Positions 31,005-44,569 of a stretch of DNA of 64,000 nucleotides are shown piece after piece (position 1 is the first letter of the stretch; every line of letters begins with the position of its first letter). The DNA is from Erigeron canadensis (lineage: Eukaryota; Streptophyta; Magnoliopsida; Asterales; Asteraceae), in NCBI RefSeq assembly GCF_010389155.1, contig NC_057768.1, forward strand, positions 4,648,501 to 4,712,500, read 5' to 3'. The notes below the pieces were generated by a model, which was given only the letters and a program-made list of their open reading frames with translations, was not told where the DNA came from and ran no database searches. The position numbers were made by a program, and so were the translations under genes.

Positions 31005-31264
31005 GTGGTATCACGATCCAGCTATGTGATCTATTAATTACAAAGATCAAAACCAGCTATGTATACTGGTTTGGTGTAATATTCATATGATTATGCTTTA
31101 ACGATTTAGTTGCAATTGTTTCAACAGTTAATTAATTTGATTGCATATTCGATTCTTCCGTTGCCCTTACTCGTGAATTGTTACATGTTTATATGCTTAC
31201 ATTCTAACAGTGGTATCACGATTCAGCAATGTGATCTATTAATTACAAAGATCAAAACTTGAAG
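30853..31264 (+). repeat. 206-bp tandem duplication spanning LTR end and PBS
   Basis: The block tggtttggtgtaatattc ... gatctattaattacaaagat occurs at 30861 and again at 31067. It covers the end of the nested LTR, the end of the copia LTR and the primer-binding site, giving two LTR/PBS junctions. Confidence 0.9.
31006..31019 (+). other. Primer-binding site, initiator Met tRNA type
   Basis: tggtatcacgatcc begins one base after the LTR terminus CA, and resembles TGGTATCAGAGC complementary to tRNA-iMet. A second copy lies 206 bp downstream. Confidence 0.8.
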
Positions 31265-32878
31265 GGGGTTAAGGGTTGGTTGATTTTTAATTAATTGTTA
31301 AATAATTAAAAGTTGTTTTCTTTTTATTTTTTAATTAAAAATCAGTTTAATTAAAAAAAATTTAGGGTTTTTTGTTTAATTAATTTAACCTATTTCAATA
31401 GAAGATTGAAACCCTCCTGACAAGTTTTGAGTTTGAGAATTGACATGATCTATGTGTTATAAATTGCATGTTTGTGTATCTTATTTATTTAAAGTTGTTA
31501 AAAAAAAGGTAAAATCACAAGTAATTCATGCAAGATTACTTGTGATTATTAATGATACATAGAGATATATTTAGCAAAACATGATAATCCAATAATTAGG
31601 GTTAATTATTAGATAATTGTGTGACTATGTGAATTTTTCGTGTGATTTTTCTGCTTTGCGACAGTTCACTAAAAAATTCATATCTTTTAATCTGTAATGA
31701 GTTGGAAGCTTAAATTTGGATTGTAGATAGTCGATACATAGGGCTACAACTTTATAGTTTTGGTTGAAATCTGAATAGGACCAAAAACAGGTCTAAACAG
31801 GTCGTGAAGATACTGGAAATTTCCAGTTAACATGTTTATGTGTTATTACTTGTTAATTAAGTCGTTTAAAGGCTTACGCAATCAAGGTGACTTGATGTAC
31901 GTGGTCCTATTCTTCGAAAGGGGGAGTCGGGTTTAAACATATGCATGAACCATAGTGACCATGTTTAGATGGCTCACATTAACTTGTTACATGATTAAGT
32001 AGTTCGGTAATTAGTAAGTTTATTAATTTTTGCTTGTTTATACGATGTATAAACGTGATGCAAAAATTGTTTTCTTGGAAAAATATAAACTTGACTAAAA
32101 CTATCGAAATAGAGATTTCTTTAATAAAATTGGAGTCTTACAACCTTGAGATACACCGGCTCACCTATTTGAACAAACTCTAAGAGAGGTCTAAGCCGGA
32201 GTGCATTAGCCTTCTAAAAGGGCGGGTTTTTAATTGTGTTCATCGCAAACTTTTGCCCTTGCGCTTCTTTATGCGTTCAAATGGAGCTATCGAGCTCTAT
32301 TGTGTTGTTAAGACTATGAAAATGATTTTATTAAAACATTATGTTATGAAAACTTTGCATGAGTCTTTATACATAAACTTTTGATTCACATCAAATGCAT
32401 TACCCGGTTAAAGTTAAGTCATTGCCACCCACTTTGATTTAAACACTTGCCAGTGCTTTTCGCTCCTATGTGAGACCATAGGCGAATTGTATCTCTTCAA
32501 CGTAGATTACCACTCCGTTGTGAGACCAGCAGTGGACTATCTACATGTTCTTAATTGAGCGACTTAAAATGAGTTAAGAGGTGAGATCCTTGACCCGTGT
32601 CATAAGATGGGACAAAACATGTTTACAAAAAACTTAACACCCCTTTAAAGTGTTGTTGTAAGTCCCATAACTCTAGGAGTTGCAAGAATGCAATTATCGA
32701 TCATCGATTACCTTTTGAGTACCGTCATTTCTAGCAGATCAACAGATGAAATGATTGTATGTCAATTGGATCCTAGCCTTAATGAAAGTAATTGTTAAAT
32801 GAATTTAATAAGGGTAAATTACATTCTTAAGGATTATTATCGAAAAGACCGATAATTAAACTTTTGTCTGTTTTGTAG
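31265..32878 (+). other. Copia untranslated leader, no gene seen
   Basis: Non-coding region between the PBS duplication and the gag start. AT-rich with no open frame of note. Confidence 0.5.
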
Positions 32879-33026
32879 ATGGCAACAATAAATCCTTCTC
32901 AAAACATACACCAATCGGCTTTTAGGTCGATGCTAGAAAGGGAAAAACTTTCTGGACCAAACTTCAATGACTGATTTCGTCAGCTAAGGATAGTTTTAAG
33001 AGCTGAAAAGAAATATCAAGTCATAC

Positions 33027-34055
33027 CCCCAAAATATAGTATACAATGGGTGTGACGTGTATGAGATCACAATACAAATTCATAGTAAACAACACAAGTT
33101 TTTGTCTAATAAAAGACTTATGGAATAACATGATGAGTAGTTTGAAAAAATAAGTACATTACATTTAAAATAAAAGAGTTTGAAAGTTGTTGATATACAA
33201 CAACTTGTTTATTGAAACATAAAAGATAGTAGGCATAGAGCTTTCAAGGGTCAAGACTTATGATCCCAACTTTTCCCCCATTGCATGCATACGTTGTCAA
33301 GCCATAGAAGTCCATCTAGTCACCTGTGACACATACTAAACAAAGTCAACAATAATATTGGTGAATCCCATAGTTTTATAAAACAAGTTATCCATGAACC
33401 ACAAGGTACCAATAGTGATCATTGCCCAAATGCAATATCTAGCAGCCATTGTTATATTACAATGTCGGGTAAGTAAATGCATACGTAAATATCTAAGCTC
33501 ATGAAATGAAACTTGACCAGTAATAGTTTGCCTCAAGTGGTACTTGTTCAAGGTACACCCAAGTTTACAAATATGATCACTTGTACATAGTGGGGTTGTC
33601 AATCCTAGTAGCGCCACTAACCATATTCATGTTTGCTTATATCAATTAACATTTCATGAAGGAAGGACTTGAATGAACAAAGACTTAGATCAAGTATGTA
33701 TGCCGTTGTTACAATTGTGTTCATAAAGAAATGAGTATGTATCACAGCCCAAAGATTTAACAAATCGGGGCTAGGGGATTCACCTTGATTGTTGTGACTC
33801 GTGGAAGTGAAGAAAGAAAGAAGTAAGTATGCTATTTGTGTTATGTTGAACCTATTCAAAGAAAAATAATATTTGTCTTAGTTATTGTTATTTTTTTATT
33901 ATATAACTAAAAGAAAGTTATTTTCTAGATATTCATCACCCAAAGTATTTGTTGATTTCCTTTGTTTGTATATTTGTTTCACTAAAAATCCAAAGTATGA
34001 CCCTTACATAGTTGTTGTAAGTGAGATGTGCATATATATTCTTAGATATAAAGAT

Positions 34056-34091
<36 letters not shown>

Positions 34092-35910
34092 CCGATTTTA
34101 TTTTAGTAATTATAAGTGTATCTCATATATTTTTGATTAAGTAATACTTTAGCAAGTTACTTGTTTATTTGGATGGATCTATAGATTGGATATAAGTTTC
34201 AAATAAGTATTTCTTTCTTTCAAGAAAAATCGTTTAGTGACAATGTTGAAGGTTATAAAATGTTTAAAGTATAGTTTAACCATTTGAATGATATCCATGA
34301 TTATTAGCATACACATATAGTCATAAGATGGTACATGCACCGATATCCTTAATAGGAGGTGGGCAAAAAAGATGGGGTAGATATATATGTGCTAATAATC
34401 ATAAGATTCTTTACATCAATACATACTTGTATGTATTAACATAAAAAGATGGTTAAGTTTTTATAGATTTATTAATTAATAAAGATCTTGCATCAACAAA
34501 CACTTGTGTTCTTGATTAACTCATGTGCAGTACACTCATAGATCAAGGACACGCGAAATATGTTAATGCAAAATCGGCATAGCATGATAGATTTATGTGT
34601 TTATTACATGTTTGTGTAAGAAATCTCCCATGTGAGACCATACAATCTGTTGGAATATCTTTCACATGTATAGATCTAGTACACAAACATGATAAACACA
34701 AACTCAATCATACTAATATGTCCAAAAGTTAACTTTATTTTCAGATTTTCCTTTTTATCATCCAATCATTAGATCCAATAATTTATTCATATACAAAAAA
34801 AAAGTATAATACAAACAAAGGAATAAAATCAACATGGAACTAACAAGAAGTATAATAAATAAATAAATAAATAATTTTATGGGTGATGAATCCCAATGAA
34901 AAAAAAATATTTCAAATACTATTAATAATTTAACAACTAAATTATATAATCTTCTCTTGTCTTAAACAATGGATTAAGGTTCAAACCCAATGGTCAAATA
35001 TCCATGATAAGTAGACAAATCATTGAAGATGATTTAAGAGATGAAAAAAAAGAAAAATGTATGGGTTTTCAACCCTAAAAATTCGGCCATCATCCATGAG
35101 AAGGGATGAGACGTTTTTGCTATGATTACTACCTTGTAATATTGATAGATTATGATTTAGATGATGATTTTCTTTAGGGTTTAGGGCTGTTCGAAATCAG
35201 CCAACCAAAGAGGAAGAGCTGATGAGATTTTCCATGCTAGATCTTATTATTAGTCTTAGATTTAAAGTCCTTGATTAACCTAACTAGTAAGGATTATTAT
35301 TACATGATATTAGATGATTATTAGAGATGATTTGATGGTGTTTTGGGGCTGGTACACAGCTTCCCTAAGTGGCAGTGGTGTTGGTCGTGTGTGACCAAGA
35401 GAAAGGGATAGAAATTTGGATGGTTTATCTAAGAGTGATTAAGCTAGTATGTAGTGTTAAGGGTGGGTATTTATAGAAGAATATTAGGGTTATGGGGAGG
35501 GGTTTATGTCAGAAAATCTGGAGTCTTGAGGGACTAAAATTGTAACTTTTTATTATTAATTTATTTAGTTTATGTGTAGGATAGTTATTTAATTAGAAGT
35601 TAGTTTAATAGGTATATTATTTTTATTGTAAGTACTATTATTTTTATAACCTATGATTATTTTATAATCATTAAATAAAATAATCCATTACTCAAATTAA
35701 ATATTTTATATCTAAAGTTTCATGCAAAGGTGGTCAAGAAATAGAATAAGAGCTAGATATGCATTTTTCGAAGATTAATCACGTATATAAATCAAGTGGT
35801 CACATATAGTAATTTTATATAAAGTTCTTATTTCTAATCCATATATATCACATTATAAGTTGGTGGTGTGTGATTTACTAAGTTAAGCGGACCTTGATTT
35901 TGTCGGGTGT
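33027..35910. mobile_element. 2.9-kb non-coding insertion in gag, class uncertain
   Basis: The insert is flanked by catac (33022-33026) and cacac (35911-35915), an imperfect 5-bp duplication. Removing it restores the gag order. It holds no long frame. A (CA)n(TA)n microsatellite lies at 34056-34090. The right end, read on the minus strand, starts with a GTGTGACACCCGAC-like motif seen at LTR starts, and the left end has cccattgtatactatattttg on the same strand. It may be a truncated LTR element without genes; this is inference. Confidence 0.4.
34056..34090. repeat. (CA)n(TA)n compound microsatellite
   Basis: About eight CA units followed by about nine TA units, inside the gag insertion. Confidence 0.9.
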
Positions 35911-36539
35911 CACACCAGTTGCTCCGGGAGCTAATGCTACTACAACGGAATTGGCGGATTACAATGCTGCGTATGATAAACATAATGAGGTTGCTTGTTT
36001 GATGTTGGGAAGCATGAATGCCGACCTTCAAAAGCAATTTGAAAATTATTTTCTTCGTGATATAATTAACGAGCTCAAGTCTTTGTACGAAAAGCAAGCC
36101 GGTGTGGAGTTATTCGACCTAGTTGACACACTTCATGACTTACGACACGAGCAATGAGCACCGGTTAGCCCTCATATACTCACGATGAAGATGTATTTTA
36201 AGCAATTGGAAAGGTTGAATTATGCTTATCCACTACCTATTGCTATTGGCATAATTCTCAAGTATTTATCTAAGGATTTTGAGGATTTCGTGCACAACTA
36301 CACTATGCATAGTATGAATAAAACCATTGCTGAACTTCATGCCATGACGAATGAGTATAAAAAGAAGCTTCCAAAGAAGTCTGTTACACCACTAAACCTA
36401 AGAAGACCTCTCCGGCGAAAAAGGAACATTCTGCTAAGGACCAAGCTTGTTATAACTATAGTGAAGTGGGACATTAGAAGCGGAATTGTTCTAAGTTTCT
36501 AGCTGAGTTGAAGAAGAAGCAAACTGGTTCGGCCAGTAC

Positions 36540-39524
36540 TTCAGGTATCTTCACCATTGAATTATATTTTTTTTTCTAAGCGAAATTCATGGGTTTACGA
36601 CACTTGGTGTGGTACTCATATACCTGTAATTCTTTACAGGGGCTTAGAAGAAGAAGGAAACTGAAGCCAGGATCTTTACAACTGTTCGTGGGAAATGACA
36701 TACCGGCAGCTGTAGAAGAAATAGGAGACTATCATTTAGTCTTACCTACTGGTTTAGTCATTGTTTTAGACAATTGTCATTATGCACCGTCTATTACTAG
36801 ATGTGTCATTTCAGTTTCTTTGTTGAAAAACAACGGATTCATTAATGTTTTTAATAATAATGGTATTTCAGTTTCTCGAAATAATGTTCATTATTTTAAT
36901 GGTATTGCTTGTGATGGTATTTATGAAATTGATATGCATGGTTGTGATTCAAAGGATAAATCAATGTATAATGTTAGCAAACGAGTCAAGCCCAATTTGG
37001 ACACGACTTATCTTTAGCATTGTCGTCTTGCACATATTGGCAAGAAACGCATTGAAAGACTTCAAAGGGACGGTGTCTTAAAAACAAATGATGAATCATT
37101 TGATAAATGTGTATCTTGTGTTTCTGGCAAAATGTCAAGAAAACCTTTTCCAAATAAATCGAAGAGGGCTAAAGAGCTACTTGGACTAATACTTACGAAT
37201 GTATGTGGCCATTTAGGCATGTATCAAGGAAAAGTGCTAGCTACTTCGTCACTTTTACGAATGATTTCAGTCGTTATGGTTATGTTTACTTACTTAAGCA
37301 TAAACATTCTTGGAATTTAAAAGTGAAGTAGAAAATCAACTCAGTAGAACCATCAAGATCCTTCGTTCGGATAGAGGTGGTGAATACTTAAGTCAAGAGT
37401 TTAAAGATTATGTTAAAGCTTGTGGAATTATTCAACAGCTTACTTCTCCATATACTCCTCAACATAATGACATTTCAGAGAGGAGAAATCGAACATTGTT
37501 GAAAATGGTTCGATCAATGATGAATCATACAACTATTCCTTTTTTCGTTTTGGGATTATGCCCTAGAGACTGCTGTTTGCATTTTCAATATGGTTCCAAC
37601 CAAGAAAGTTGACAAGACACCGCATGAATTGTGGCATGAGAGTGTTTCCAAATTGTCTTACTTAAAGGTCTAGGGATGTAAGGCACTCGTGAAACGAGAT
37701 ATGCCTGACAAACTTGAATCTAGATCTGTAAAGTGCATCTTTGTAGGATACCCAAAGGAAACAATGGGTTACTACTTCTACTTTCCTATGGAAAACACTG
37801 TTAAGGTACATCGATTTGCTGAGTTCCTTGAAAGGAAACTCATATCTCAAGAAGACAATGGGAGGATTGTTGAACTTGATGAGGTTCAAGAAGATGTGTC
37901 AACTTCTGAAAATACTAGCAATCTTCAACTTGTCGGGGGGGGGGGGGATGTTCAAAGAGATGAATCTCTAGATGAAACTTCAAGTTGAAGATGAAGCGAT
38001 TCCATTTCGTAGGTCCTCAAGGACAATACATGCCCATGAAAGATTAAATCTTATGGTTGAATCTAATGGAAGACGTATTAGGAGATTTAAATGAACCTCC
38101 TAATTTCAATGCAACATTATCAGATCCGGAATCTGACAAATGGCTTGAAGCTACGAATGTGGAAATGAAATCCATGAAAGATAATCAAGTTTGGAGCTTG
38201 GTTGATCTTCCACCAAATGGTAGAACCGTTGGGTGTAAATGGATCTTCAAGAATAAGATCGACATGGATGGAAATGTACACACCTATAAAGCTCGTCTTG
38301 TGGCGAAAGGTTATACTCAACTTTATGGAGTTGATTATGAGGAGACCTTTTCTCCCGTTGCGGACATTAGAGCTATTAGGATCATCTTAGATATAGCGGC
38401 ATACTATGACTAATGAGATATGAAAAATGGACGTCAAAACAACTTTCTTGAATGGTTTTCTAAATGAGGAAGTCTATATGGTACAACCGGAAGGTTTTGT
38501 CGATCCGAAACATCCCGACAAAGTGTGCAAACTTCAAAGGTCCATTTATGGATTAAAGCAAGCATCAAGGAGTTGGAATAAAAGGTTTGATGATGAGATC
38601 AAAAGGTTTGGTTTGCGAGCCATGTGTATATCGCAAAGCTAGTGGGAGTAATGTTACTTTCCTTGTCTTGTATGTAGATGACATATTGATAATAGGAAAT
38701 CACATTCCAATGTTAAAGGATGTTAAATCTCATCTTGGAAAGTGTTTCACTATGAAAGACTTCGGTGAAGCGGCATTTATACTCGGAATCAAGATCTATA
38801 GAGATAGAAGTAAACGGTTGATTGGATTAAGTCAAAGTGCTTATATAGATAAGATCTTGAAGAGATTCAAGATGGAAACTTCTAAGCGCGGGAATTTGCC
38901 GATGCAAGAAGGACTTAATTTATCTAGCAAGAACGGTGCTTCTACACCTGAAGAGGTGGAGCGTATGAAAAGAATTCCTTATGCTTCGGCTGTGGGATCT
39001 ATCATGTATGCGGTAAGATGCACTAGACCTGATGTTGCGTTCGCGCAAAATATTGTTAGCCGCTATCAGCAAAATCCTGGAGAGGATCATTGGACTGCTG
39101 TAAAGAATATTCTTAAGTACATGCGTGCTACTAAAGAATTGTTTTTGGTGTATGGTGGAAATCCCGATGCAGAGCTGAAAGTAACTGGATACTGTGATGC
39201 TGGATTTTAGACTGATAAAGATGATACAAAATCTTTGTCCGGATATGTCTTCGTTTTAAATGGAGGTGTAGTAGATTGGAAAAGCAAGAAACAATCTACC
39301 GTTGCTATGTTTGTTACGTGATGCCCTCAAATAACTCACCTATGGATCTGTACTGTGATAATTCAGGAGCAATATATCTCTATGTTCGTGAGCAAATCGA
39401 ATCACGTGAAATCAAATTACTCAAAATTCACACAGATTGTAACTTAGCGGATCCTTTTACAAAGACATTGTCAAAAGGAAAGTTCAATAAGCATGCCAAG
39501 GGCATAGGTCTTAGATATTGCTAG
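36540..39524 (+). pseudogene. Copia pol remnant (PR, IN, RT, RNase H)
   Basis: Segments in several frames show the copia order. Near 36594 is a protease-like WVYDTW(C)GTHIC with the catalytic DTG changed to DTW. Near 37018 is the GAG-pre-integrase HCRLAHIGKKRIERL. The integrase core follows near 37360-37510 (RSDRGGEYLS and SPYTPQHND). Reverse transcriptase lies at 38057-38800 (EATNVEMKSM, YKARLVAKGY, then LYVDDILIIG with the catalytic YVDD). RNase H follows near 39180 (GYCDAGF). At least five stops and several frameshifts separate them, so no polyprotein can be made. Confidence 0.85.
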
Positions 39525-40373
39525 TTATATCATGTAAATCTGTGATTGGTATTTGAATAATGAGATGTTAAACGATTGTTATTTTAATAAATGGATTTTA
39601 TACTTGGTATAGTGGTTTCATTTTTATAATAATTATGTTCTATATTTGCATATTTAGATCCATGAATATTTTTAAATATTCTAAGCGTCCATTGTCGATT
39701 AATTATGTGAGAATATAATTAAACTAAGGCAAATGTGAGAGATTGGTGAAAATACTTAAGGGAATATTTTAAAGATAGTCGTACCAAATTCACATGGTAT
39801 TCAAATAGGTGAATATCGGACTTACCCCACTTAACGAATTTTCATTTTATGGATCGGCGTCATTAAGTGAAATTTGGGAAATGGTTACTTTATTTATCCT
39901 TAGACTTGAGATACAAGTAGGTTATGCATGTGTGGATTGCATTTTCTTGATATAGTTCTAACTGTCCTGAACAAGGTAGTAATAAAGGGCTATTTTCAGA
40001 AATGTAGTGAAACGACATGACTAGACACTTGTAGTCAATATAAGATTTGTTCCTTCAATTTGCAACTGAAGTATGATACCATTTGGCGCCCTCATTAATT
40101 AATTAAGATGTTTGTATGGCCATACCCAAATGAACTCAGGAGGAGGTCTTGATTAATTTGGTAATCTTGATTAATTGTAGAAATGAGAAACAGAATCGTT
40201 CAATTATGAAATGACAATGATCCATATTCATAAATAACAAGGGTATCTGAAACAAAGGGATATTAAAGACTAAATCATTTCAAATGATATTTTAAGAAAC
40301 TATCCTTAAATATTTTCGGGAGCATTGGCGTGTTGCTAGACACTAACCAATGTTATTGTCTTTATAATAACAT
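39525..40373 (+). other. Copia 3' untranslated region
   Basis: Non-coding sequence between the RNase H remnant and the polypurine tract. Confidence 0.5.
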
Positions 40374-40387
40374 GCTCAAGTGGGAGC
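40374..40387 (+). other. Polypurine tract of copia element
   Basis: The tract tcaagtgggagc immediately precedes the right LTR start TGTTGG, the usual place of the plus-strand primer. Confidence 0.7.
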
Positions 40388-41064
40388 TGTTGGTATGTAA
40401 TCACGTTATAATAAACGCATGTCCGGAAATAATTTAAGCCTACGGGGTCACACGAAATGACACTGTAACTCTATATTATTAATTAGTATATTAAAGTAAT
40501 ATATTAATTAAAATATAATCACGAATTAATTAATTATGGATTTAATTAACTAAAAGGAGGTGTTTAAGTATAATTAGGAATTAGTGGACTTTCTTAATTC
40601 TAAAGTGATAGGGCCGAAAATTATAAGGCTTGGAAAGCGTTTGAAATTGTTTGCCCATCAAGTTTAAAACCCTATCTATTAGCCTATAAATAGAAGGCTA
40701 ATCTCAAGGGTTTTACACACAATTACACAAGAAAAAACTCTCCTTTTCTCTCCCTCTTAGGATCATCCGAAATCCCCTCTCCAGAGGGTTTTCGGTTTTC
40801 GAGTTTTTAGGATGTTAAACAAAGGGTTGTTTGGTTCGTGATTCAAGTACTAGCATACGGTATAAGAGGTGTCTAATGTGAGATCGTAGAGGGGTTTTAC
40901 TTTAAACCCTAAATCATAATAATACCATTATTATTATTTATTAGAGTTTTGCATAAGGTACACATCTCAATTCTATTCTTTGTTAATTAATTTGATTGCA
41001 TATTCGATTCTTCCGTTGCGCTTACTCGTGAATTGTTACATGTTTATATGCTTACATTCTAACA
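40388..41064 (+). repeat. Right copia LTR, 677 bp
   Basis: It begins TGTTGGTATG and ends TTCTAACA. TATA box TATAAATA at 40685-40692. It lacks the nested solo LTR of the left copy and so preserves the empty site near 40981. Confidence 0.9.
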
Positions 41065-41381
41065 GACTCATGTGAATCTTAAACTCTTACGATGTCTCTG
41101 TGTTTCACTTGTACAAGCTCAAGGTTTTATTTTGAAAATTTTTCAACTCTTCTACAACTATGGTCGTCCGTTCCTCGATAAAGTTCAATTTCTCATTTAT
41201 CTCGACCTCTATGTTACATGCATTGCATTATCCGCAGAGATGCTTTCTTAGATATGAGACAAAAAGAGTATTATGAATTTTTAAAAGTTCTTCAGGAAGT
41301 TCAAAACTAGAACAGATCAACAAAATGAGAACTTAGTTAGATCAATAAAACGATAACTTAGTTATCTCTCATTTTAAAATA
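41065..41381. other. Spacer between copia and MULE, no gene
   Basis: About 300 bp with no open frame or element boundary; it ends with the 9-bp MULE duplication tttaaaata. Confidence 0.5.
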
Positions 41382-41910
41382 GGGGGAATTGCATATATCC
41401 CCAAATATGCATCCATAATTACAAATTTTCCCAATTAAAAACTCAAAAAACATATTTACTCATTATTTTCTTTTAAACCACATAATTACCCATTTACATC
41501 TATTTCATCAAATAGATTTTATATCATGATCATTATGCCCTTTTTTATTTCACACTTCATTTGAAGAATAGCCCATATAAACTCTCATACATTGCTAAAC
41601 TTCAAATTCATCAACAACAAAAACCCTATAATTGCTTCAGGAACCAAATGATTGAAAAATCCACCAATACCACCAATAAATAGCTTGACAATATTGCAAA
41701 TAATAAACCATCACCCATGAACAAAATGATAAAAAAAATCCACCAATAAACAATTCTGAAACCAAATTTTCGCAACAATATCCATTTACCAAAAGACAAA
41801 ACGTATTAGCAAACCTAATCACTTAATTTTAGATGATTTAGATCTAAAAATTTATTCCATAAGCCTCAACATTCTTATTTCTTCTCCTGAAAAATCAAAG
41901 AAAATTAGGA

Positions 41911-44569
41911 TTATAATATTATGAAGATTTTTATAACAACTATATTAAATTTGGCTAACCTTTTATTGGTGGATGAGCGACTTTGATCAGAACTTTGAGA
42001 AGCAGAATTCTTGCATTTTTTGGCATGATGTTCATACTCATTACACCTGTGACATCTATGTCTTTTTTTTGGCTCATCATGTGGTACAATTCGGTAATCT
42101 TGATTATCTATATGCATCCACGGATCTTTTGTAGGAATTATAGCAATTTCGAGTGCATATGCTTTCTTATAACTTTCAACTGTAAAATATGGGTCAACAT
42201 ATTTGTCCCAATTATTATCTCGTATGGAAGTAATGAAAGCTACTGCATGAACACATGGAAGACCTTTAACTTGCCAAACTCGACAAGAGCATTTTTTCTC
42301 ATCTAGTGTAACATCCCATCGTTTTCCTTTGTATGTCACTTTAGCTCAATTGTCACTGCTTCTACTCACTACATATTCACCTAAGTTCTACAATAAAAAT
42401 GAAAACAAGTTACTGTTACATATATATTTGCATATGAGATTGGAGGTTAAATTAGATATGAAAGCTTTAATTTGCTCCCATTACCTTGGTGATAGTTCTG
42501 ACATAGTTCTTAGCCATAGGAACTAATGAGCCTTTCCACTTTTTTACATTTCTCCTTTTCTTATCAAAGCGTTTCATAAGCTTTTCCGTAATTGCATCAA
42601 GGAGATCAAGAACCGGGCGATAGTGCAAATCACCTACCCAAGAATTAAATGATTCAGAGATATTATTAGTTATGTAATCACATTTAGACGTTGTGCCAAA
42701 CTTGCATCGACTCCATATCTTATTATGATTATAATTTAGATATGTGATCGCCTCTTTACGTACAACAGCAATTTCGTCGAGTAATCTGTCATGGTCATTA
42801 ACATAGTAAGCTATTGCAACACCCCATAGCTTAAAGTAGAAGAAGTCACCACGAAAATGCCTCTTAAAGTTGCTATATAAGTGTCTTATACATTCTCTAT
42901 GCTCAATGTTAGGATAAACTTGTGTAATGGCTACTTTTAAACCTTTTTGCATGTCAGATGAAATAACAAGACCATTTGGCGTCCCAAATGCTCTTTTCAG
43001 TAACTCAAGAAACCATGTCTAAGATTTTGTATTCTCTGATTCAAGTACACCATAGGCTACCGGAAAAATATAGTTGTTACCATCTATAGCTGTTGCAGCC
43101 GCTAAGACACCATTGAACTTCCCTTTCAAATGGCAAGCATCAAGGCTAATGTAAGGACAACCAACAAGAAACCCCTTCGAGCAAACTGCAAATGCTATAA
43201 AAAACGTAGAAAACATTTCTTGTCACCATCTTTTTCAAATTCAATGTCAACAACACTTCTCGGGTCCCTAGCACATAGTTCCTTCTTGAAATCATCTATC
43301 ATTACAAATGAGTCCTCCTATTTCCCATATACATCAGTGTAAGCTTGTTCTTTCCATCTAAAGACTTTATGGTATGGTAACTCTACATTGTATGTTTTCG
43401 AAATCCACTTCATAAGATCTGGAACACCAACATTCCCATCAGATTTCAACTTATCTTTAACGATATTAGCAATCCATCCTTGAGTTGCACGCCTATTACC
43501 TGCCTTGTTGCTACGAATACAGGAATGTTTTTCTACCAGTTTTTTGACCTACAAAATATTTAGCAACAATAATTCATTTTGGCCATACAAGCATGTTGAA
43601 CATATAAACTATGCCAAGCTATATACGTACTTGAAAGGTAACTCCATCTTCCATGAGACTAGCATGAATTTTCCACCCACACTCCATGTTTGCACACCTT
43701 GCAGTGAATCGTGTCGGTTCACTTTTTTCAATGAAGTAGTCAAACTCATTTGTTATTGCATGATGGTTCAAGGCTCTTCTAAAATCAATGACATTTGAAA
43801 ATCTTAAATACACTTTCATAGTTGAATTTCTCTTAACATTCAAATAAGTTTCACCTTCATAATTCAGTCGGTCATCCTCGATGTCTGAATTTAGATGGCT
43901 ATGATAACTTTCTTCACTTGGACAATGATCAAAATCATCATCTTCATATGGTTCACCGGTAACTTCGTCTTCACCCCTGTATGAATGAAATACTAACTGA
44001 ATTTTGTTCATTGAGTTTACCACATAATATAATAAAATATAACAAAAATTTTTGTACCTTTTTTGTACTGCTGTAACTCCAAGATTAGTATTATCTGTTG
44101 TTACAAAATTGGTTACTTCTTTCTCATTGTCGTACATACTAAGCATCCCCTTGAAGTTCTCATCGGAATCCAACATAATAAAAGATTGATCTACCGCATA
44201 CTTGTCAATAAAGAGAATGAACAACGTTGAATCTCCCTTTGATGTATATCGGTTTCTCACCTCTTCGGTAAGATACTCGAGGGTATATGAGCTTCTATCC
44301 ATGAAGATAGAATTCTGAAACCCAAAGCAATATCTTTTCTTTTGTGAGTTCTTGGTTAACCGAAAGTAGCCTCCATATTTTAACTTTAGCTTGTATTTTG
44401 ATGCTACTGGTCTGAAAATTAAGCCCCTCAAACCAATTAGTTTATACGAAACAAATATAAGTACATAAGAAAATATTGACATATCATACTCGAGTATCGG
44501 CGATTCAACCATATTCTCCCATCTTGGTTTTGAAGAGTCATGAAGATCAAAATTTAACGAATCATCCAT
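41911..44569 (-). pseudogene. MULE transposase (mudrA-like), broken
   Basis: The minus strand gives, in order: an acidic N-terminal region, a DBD_Tnp_Mut-like zinc region (RRALNHHAIT then CANMECGWKIHA) ending at 43619, and a WIANIVKDKLK to SVVDIEFEKDG segment near 43470-43230. The MULE transposase core follows (YISLDACHLKGKFNG, then AAATAIDGNN and HRECIRHLYSNFKRHF). A SWIM finger is near 42280 (KCSCRVWQVKGLPCVH), and a zinc knuckle near 42055 (CHRCNEYEHHAKKC). The frame is ended at two Trp codons now TAG (near 43322 and 43020), and a frameshift lies near 43200. Introns are likely between the open stretches. It would have cut the 90-bp terminal repeats. Confidence 0.85.

Larger units (their letters stand above)
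32879..36520 (+). pseudogene. Copia gag remnant, interrupted
   Basis: The frame starts at the ATG at 32879 and reads MATINPSQ then LEREKLSGPNF, typical of copia gag (UBN2 type). A Trp codon is TGA shortly after. The reading is cut at 33026 by a 2.9-kb insertion and resumes at 35916 (PVAPGANATT). It runs through DLQKQFENYF and HDLRHEQ, where another stop lies, then MNKTIAELHAM. A damaged CCHC zinc knuckle lies near 36450-36487 (CYNYSEVGH, with the second Cys lost and Trp changed to a stop). Gag would form the particle and bind RNA. Confidence 0.8.
30092..41064 (+). mobile_element. Ty1-copia LTR retrotransposon, decayed
   Basis: The two LTRs (30092-31004 and 40388-41064) flank gag and pol remnants in copia order: gag, protease, integrase, reverse transcriptase, RNase H. 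The primer-binding site tggtatcacgatcc follows the left LTR and matches initiator methionine tRNA with few changes. A purine-rich tract precedes the right LTR. Coding parts carry many stops and frameshifts. The first 80 or so bases of the left LTR are replaced by unrelated sequence, so no outer duplication can be read. The element is dead. Confidence 0.9.
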
